From the NCBI GenBank assembly GCA_024699855.1, contig JAMPIQ010000002.1, positions 5,704,001 through 5,768,000 of the forward strand: a stretch of DNA of 64,000 nucleotides. Direction: 5' to 3'. Origin of the DNA: Aphelenchoides besseyi (taxonomy: Eukaryota > Nematoda > Chromadorea > Rhabditida > Aphelenchoididae). Position numbers and translations under genes: made by a program. Below, piece after piece: positions 61,466 through 64,000 of this stretch (position 1 is the stretch's first letter; each line of letters starts with the position of its first letter). The notes under the pieces are model-generated. The model was not told where the DNA came from. It saw nothing but the letters and a program-made list of their open reading frames with translations, and did not search any database.

Positions 61466-62098
61466 ATGAGCACGTCCCGAGGAACAAGTGGTTTTGTGGA
61501 AAGCGAAACATCGGTCTACATCAACCGATATCCATTTTGTAAGTTCTTCTCGTACATTCGCACGGCATTTGGTATCATTACCGTCTTCAGTGAGTACTTT
61601 AACTTTCAATTCGCTTTGATTTTCCGTTTCAGTTCTTTTTTCCGCAGCTTTGAGTTCGTTGATTACAATCGTCAGCATTCCCGTGGCCATCTACTTGGGA
61701 ATAATTGCGATACCGGTTTTCCTTCTCGAGTTCGGTAAAATTATTCGCATGTGCTGTGGGTATGTTCGTTTATTTACGATCAATTCGAAATTCTTAGAAC
61801 CAATGGCGCTCTCTGCAACGTCTTCAGTTTGGTTCTTGACTTCGACAGATGGAAACGAGGCTTGTTTTATGCGACATTGAGTATTCCGTGTTTCTTCAAA
61901 TCAATTTCCAACACATCAAGTGAAGTTGCCGGTAAGTTGTAATCTTTATCTTCCTATAATTTGATTTTAGGTCTTTTTCTTTTCATTTGTGGTGTTCTAT
62001 ATGTGGCCAAAGTGTTCCAAAAGAAGAAAGTGACTGCTTTCGTTGCTGATCCCAATAGCAGTTTGGGAACTACTCCTCCAGTCACTGCGCGCCCTTAA
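61466..62098 (+). CDS. flwr-1: Flower-family membrane protein (CACFD1-like)
   Basis: Four exons (61466-61589, 61633-61759, 61798-61931, 61971-62098) give 170 aa, like human CACFD1 (172). Helix pattern: residues about 30-50 (RTAFGIITVFILFSAALS), a second pair through IPVAIYLGIIAIPVFLLEFGK, a CC motif, then DRWKRGLFYATLSIPCFF and GVLYVAKVFQKKK, matching Flower wording in the WxxAxxY and GVLYGL regions. Flower acts in synaptic vesicle and endosome Ca2+ or endocytosis control; C. elegans FLWR-1 is the orthologue candidate. An in-frame ATG at 61301 would add 55 residues; the shorter start gives the family's normal length. Confidence 0.8.
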
Positions 62099-62421
62099 GT
62101 TCTGTGAGGTCTAATCATTTTGTATATCCTTTCACTTACTCATTTTCACATATCAAACTTGTTATATAAACAATAGTTCGAATAAACGATTTGAAACCTT
62201 GTATTAAGTGATATGACAAATTTATGACGTGGTTTGTGTGTTTGCGATCTCTCAATAAAGTTGGGACCAAAAGTACCAGAGATCGTGATCTGTTTCCTAG
62301 CGCGCAATGGAAACTTGAGTGATAGGAATTGGGCGTTTATGACCTCTAATCGGGCTGATAATAAATAGCAGCGCGAAAGCCTTCGATCCATCAGTTTGGC
62401 ACTCGACCATACGCAGCAAAC

Positions 62422-63082
62422 ATGATTCGAAACATGTTGATGGTTTTGGTTTTGGCCACAGCAGTTTCTGCGTATTATCTTCAACTACAACAACCAATCG
62501 TTACAAGCGGTGCAATTCGTGAGTTTGTTTTGTTATAGTTTTGTACAAAACCTCCGTTTTAGGCGCATGCAATTGCGGTTTCATCAAACCGAACGCTCAA
62601 TGCGACAATGCTTTCCATAACACAGCGTTGCCGTGCCCGGGACTTCAAATCACCTATACGCCAAATCCATACTTCTACACGTAAGTTTCTAGCAATTCAA
62701 AACAATTTATAAGCGATTATGAATATAGACAATGCGATAAGGTTTACATCACTTGCACGAACCGCGGTGTTGCAGGAAAATCAGCTGGAATTTTGGCAAA
62801 AATCATCGACAAAACTGACTAGTAAGGTAGAAACTTTTCAACCTCGACTTCAATGGTTTTTAGCAAACAAGATTGGTCGCTCATTTCGGATCGTACGAAT
62901 ACTGCCGCTCGTTTGACTTTGCAATGCGGTTACAATGGAAAATGGATCATGGTTAGCTACTCGTTAAAAAGCTTCAATACTAAAGCACATCATTTCAGGA
63001 AGATTTGGAAGGAAACAGCGTCGTTCACCCATTGGAAGTTCAGTGCATGGCCGATGATGGCGAATCGTCGTTGTTTTTGTGA
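62422..63082 (+). CDS. Secreted Cys-containing protein
   Basis: Five exons (62422-62518, 62563-62680, 62729-62821, 62864-62951, 62999-63082) give 159 aa. Residues 1-17 are a signal peptide (MLMVLVLATAVSA). The mature chain has about nine Cys (ACNCGF, NAQC, LPCPG, QCDKVYITC, LQCGYNG, VQCMAD) in a spacing like nematode C6/ShK-free secreted domains, but I cannot assign a Pfam family. An in-frame stop after KTD would occur if the fourth intron were retained. Probably a secreted or cuticle-associated protein. An AATAAA follows about 100 bp after the stop. Confidence 0.7.
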
Positions 63083-63730
63083 TCGTTGAGCAGATTATCT
63101 TCGCACGTTTATCGTAAAAATGCTTTGTTCTATTGTATACGTCGAGTCCGGACATCTTCAGTTTGAAGACTTGGGCGCAGATGAATAAATTTTTTTCAGC
63201 AGTCGCTTGTCTACGTTGACTAGTTTGTTATTTAAGAAAAACGAAACTGCCGTCAAAATGTCAGAGATTGTTGACGCAAAATAGTTCGCGGTTTTCACGT
63301 TCACATTCGACGTTTTGATTAACCAGTAGTTAAATGGAAAAACGTGTTAATTTACCGTTTAGAAGTTCTTTGCTCTCTGCTCATCGTCATCTTAATTCGA
63401 TTGGTTTAAGGGGTGGTGTAGTTTATAACTACGATGCGTACATGATTAACCCGAAAATACGTGATTTATATGATAGTAGGGTTTTGCAAGTTTCATACAA
63501 AAAGTGGATGATCATGTTCCGTTTGCTTATCCGCTCTAAGTAAGAACAATCAACTGATAGCACAACTACATGAGGGCGTTTTCGTTTAATCACGGGCATT
63601 CCGGTCGATTAGATTAGCAGTCACGTTGAGACAAACCAACGCGGTTGTTACTTGGAATTCAAATCGAGACGCGAACTATTCGAGTTTAGTACAAAGATCG
63701 GCTGTTGAGAGCGAAAATTTCAGGAAACAA
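63083..63730. other. Intergenic region
   Basis: About 650 bp between two plus-strand genes; AATAAA at 63184-63189 ends the upstream gene. The frame at 63334-63543 (+) has no family features. Confidence 0.4.
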
Positions 63731-64000
63731 ATGGATATCTTTCAAATTTTCACCATTTGGCTTATGCTGTTTAGCTGTGCCTTCACATTCTTACCTGTGC
63801 TCATTGTTTTGGAGTGGAAACAGCGAGGAACAGCGGACGGATTTTCGAGTGTCAATTTCGTTCTTCCACTGCTAATGTAAGTTTACTGTTTGATTATCGC
63901 ATATTTGAATCGAAATTACAGGATGACGTGTTGGTGTCGACACGGGTTAATGACCAAAGACAATGTTAACATCTACTTGAACGCCGTCAACTTGATCGTG
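63731..64000 (+). CDS. swt: SWEET sugar transporter (partial, 5' end)
   Basis: Two exons are visible (63731-63876, 63922-64000, continuing past the window). The first has a helix (IWLMLFSCAFTFLPVLIVLEWK) followed by GTADGFSSVNFVLPLLM, and the second begins TCWCRHGLMTKDNVNIYLNAVN, matching the first MtN3/saliva triple-helix of SWEET proteins. SWEETs are seven-helix facilitators of sugar flow; nematodes have expanded swt families. The start ATG follows a TTTCAG acceptor by eight bases, a possible trans-splice site. Confidence 0.8.

Overview
This window is nuclear DNA from a nematode. Genes are dense on both strands and split by many short introns, mostly about 38-60 nt. They follow GT-AG with acceptors ending TTTCAG, TTTTAG or sometimes TTAAG. 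Nematode-type families are present: a Clc-like claudin, a Str-type chemoreceptor, a MOLO-1/TPM protein and a possible ground-like secreted protein. One pair of genes has operon-like spacing. I cannot name the species, and coding and splicing details do not look like a Caenorhabditis sequence I recognise. All gene models were joined by hand from splice sites, reading-frame phase and family homology. Each multi-exon model keeps phase and closes on a stop, but none was tested against RNA. Layout from left to right: the tail of an unknown gene; ISWI chromatin remodeller (+); MOLO-1-like receptor auxiliary protein (-); organic anion transporter SLCO/OATP (+); two related proline-rich secreted proteins arranged head to head (-,+); a rhodopsin-like GPCR (+); an ACAD10-type fusion of HAD, aminoglycoside-phosphotransferase-like and acyl-CoA dehydrogenase domains (-), sharing a 69-bp divergent promoter with an unrecognised charged protein (+); mitochondrial elongation factor G2 (-); a cluster of small secreted peptides (Met-rich +, Gly/Tyr-rich -, Pro/Ala/Gly-rich +, one more +) around a coiled-coil protein (-). 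The second half holds: a Str-type chemoreceptor and a claudin-like protein (-); a TRPC channel (+); a small secreted protein (+); an F-box protein (+); a type II ENPP ectonucleotide phosphodiesterase (+); a probable two-gene operon of cyclin L followed by a Myb/SANT protein (-); nephrocystin-4 (+); a single-pass membrane protein (-); a receptor tyrosine kinase with altered catalytic motifs (-); Flower (+); a Cys-containing secreted protein (+); and the start of a SWEET sugar transporter (+), cut by the window edge. Two themes stand out. First, four or five small secreted-protein genes have a clear TATA box about 45-105 bp before the start codon, while I saw none in front of the housekeeping genes. 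Second, convergent genes end very close together, with polyadenylation signals on both strands only a few tens of bases apart. Candidate novelties are the exon-repeat proline-rich pair, the orphan secreted peptides, a structured intergenic hairpin pair near 40.5 kb that may be an RNA gene, and several orphan proteins.
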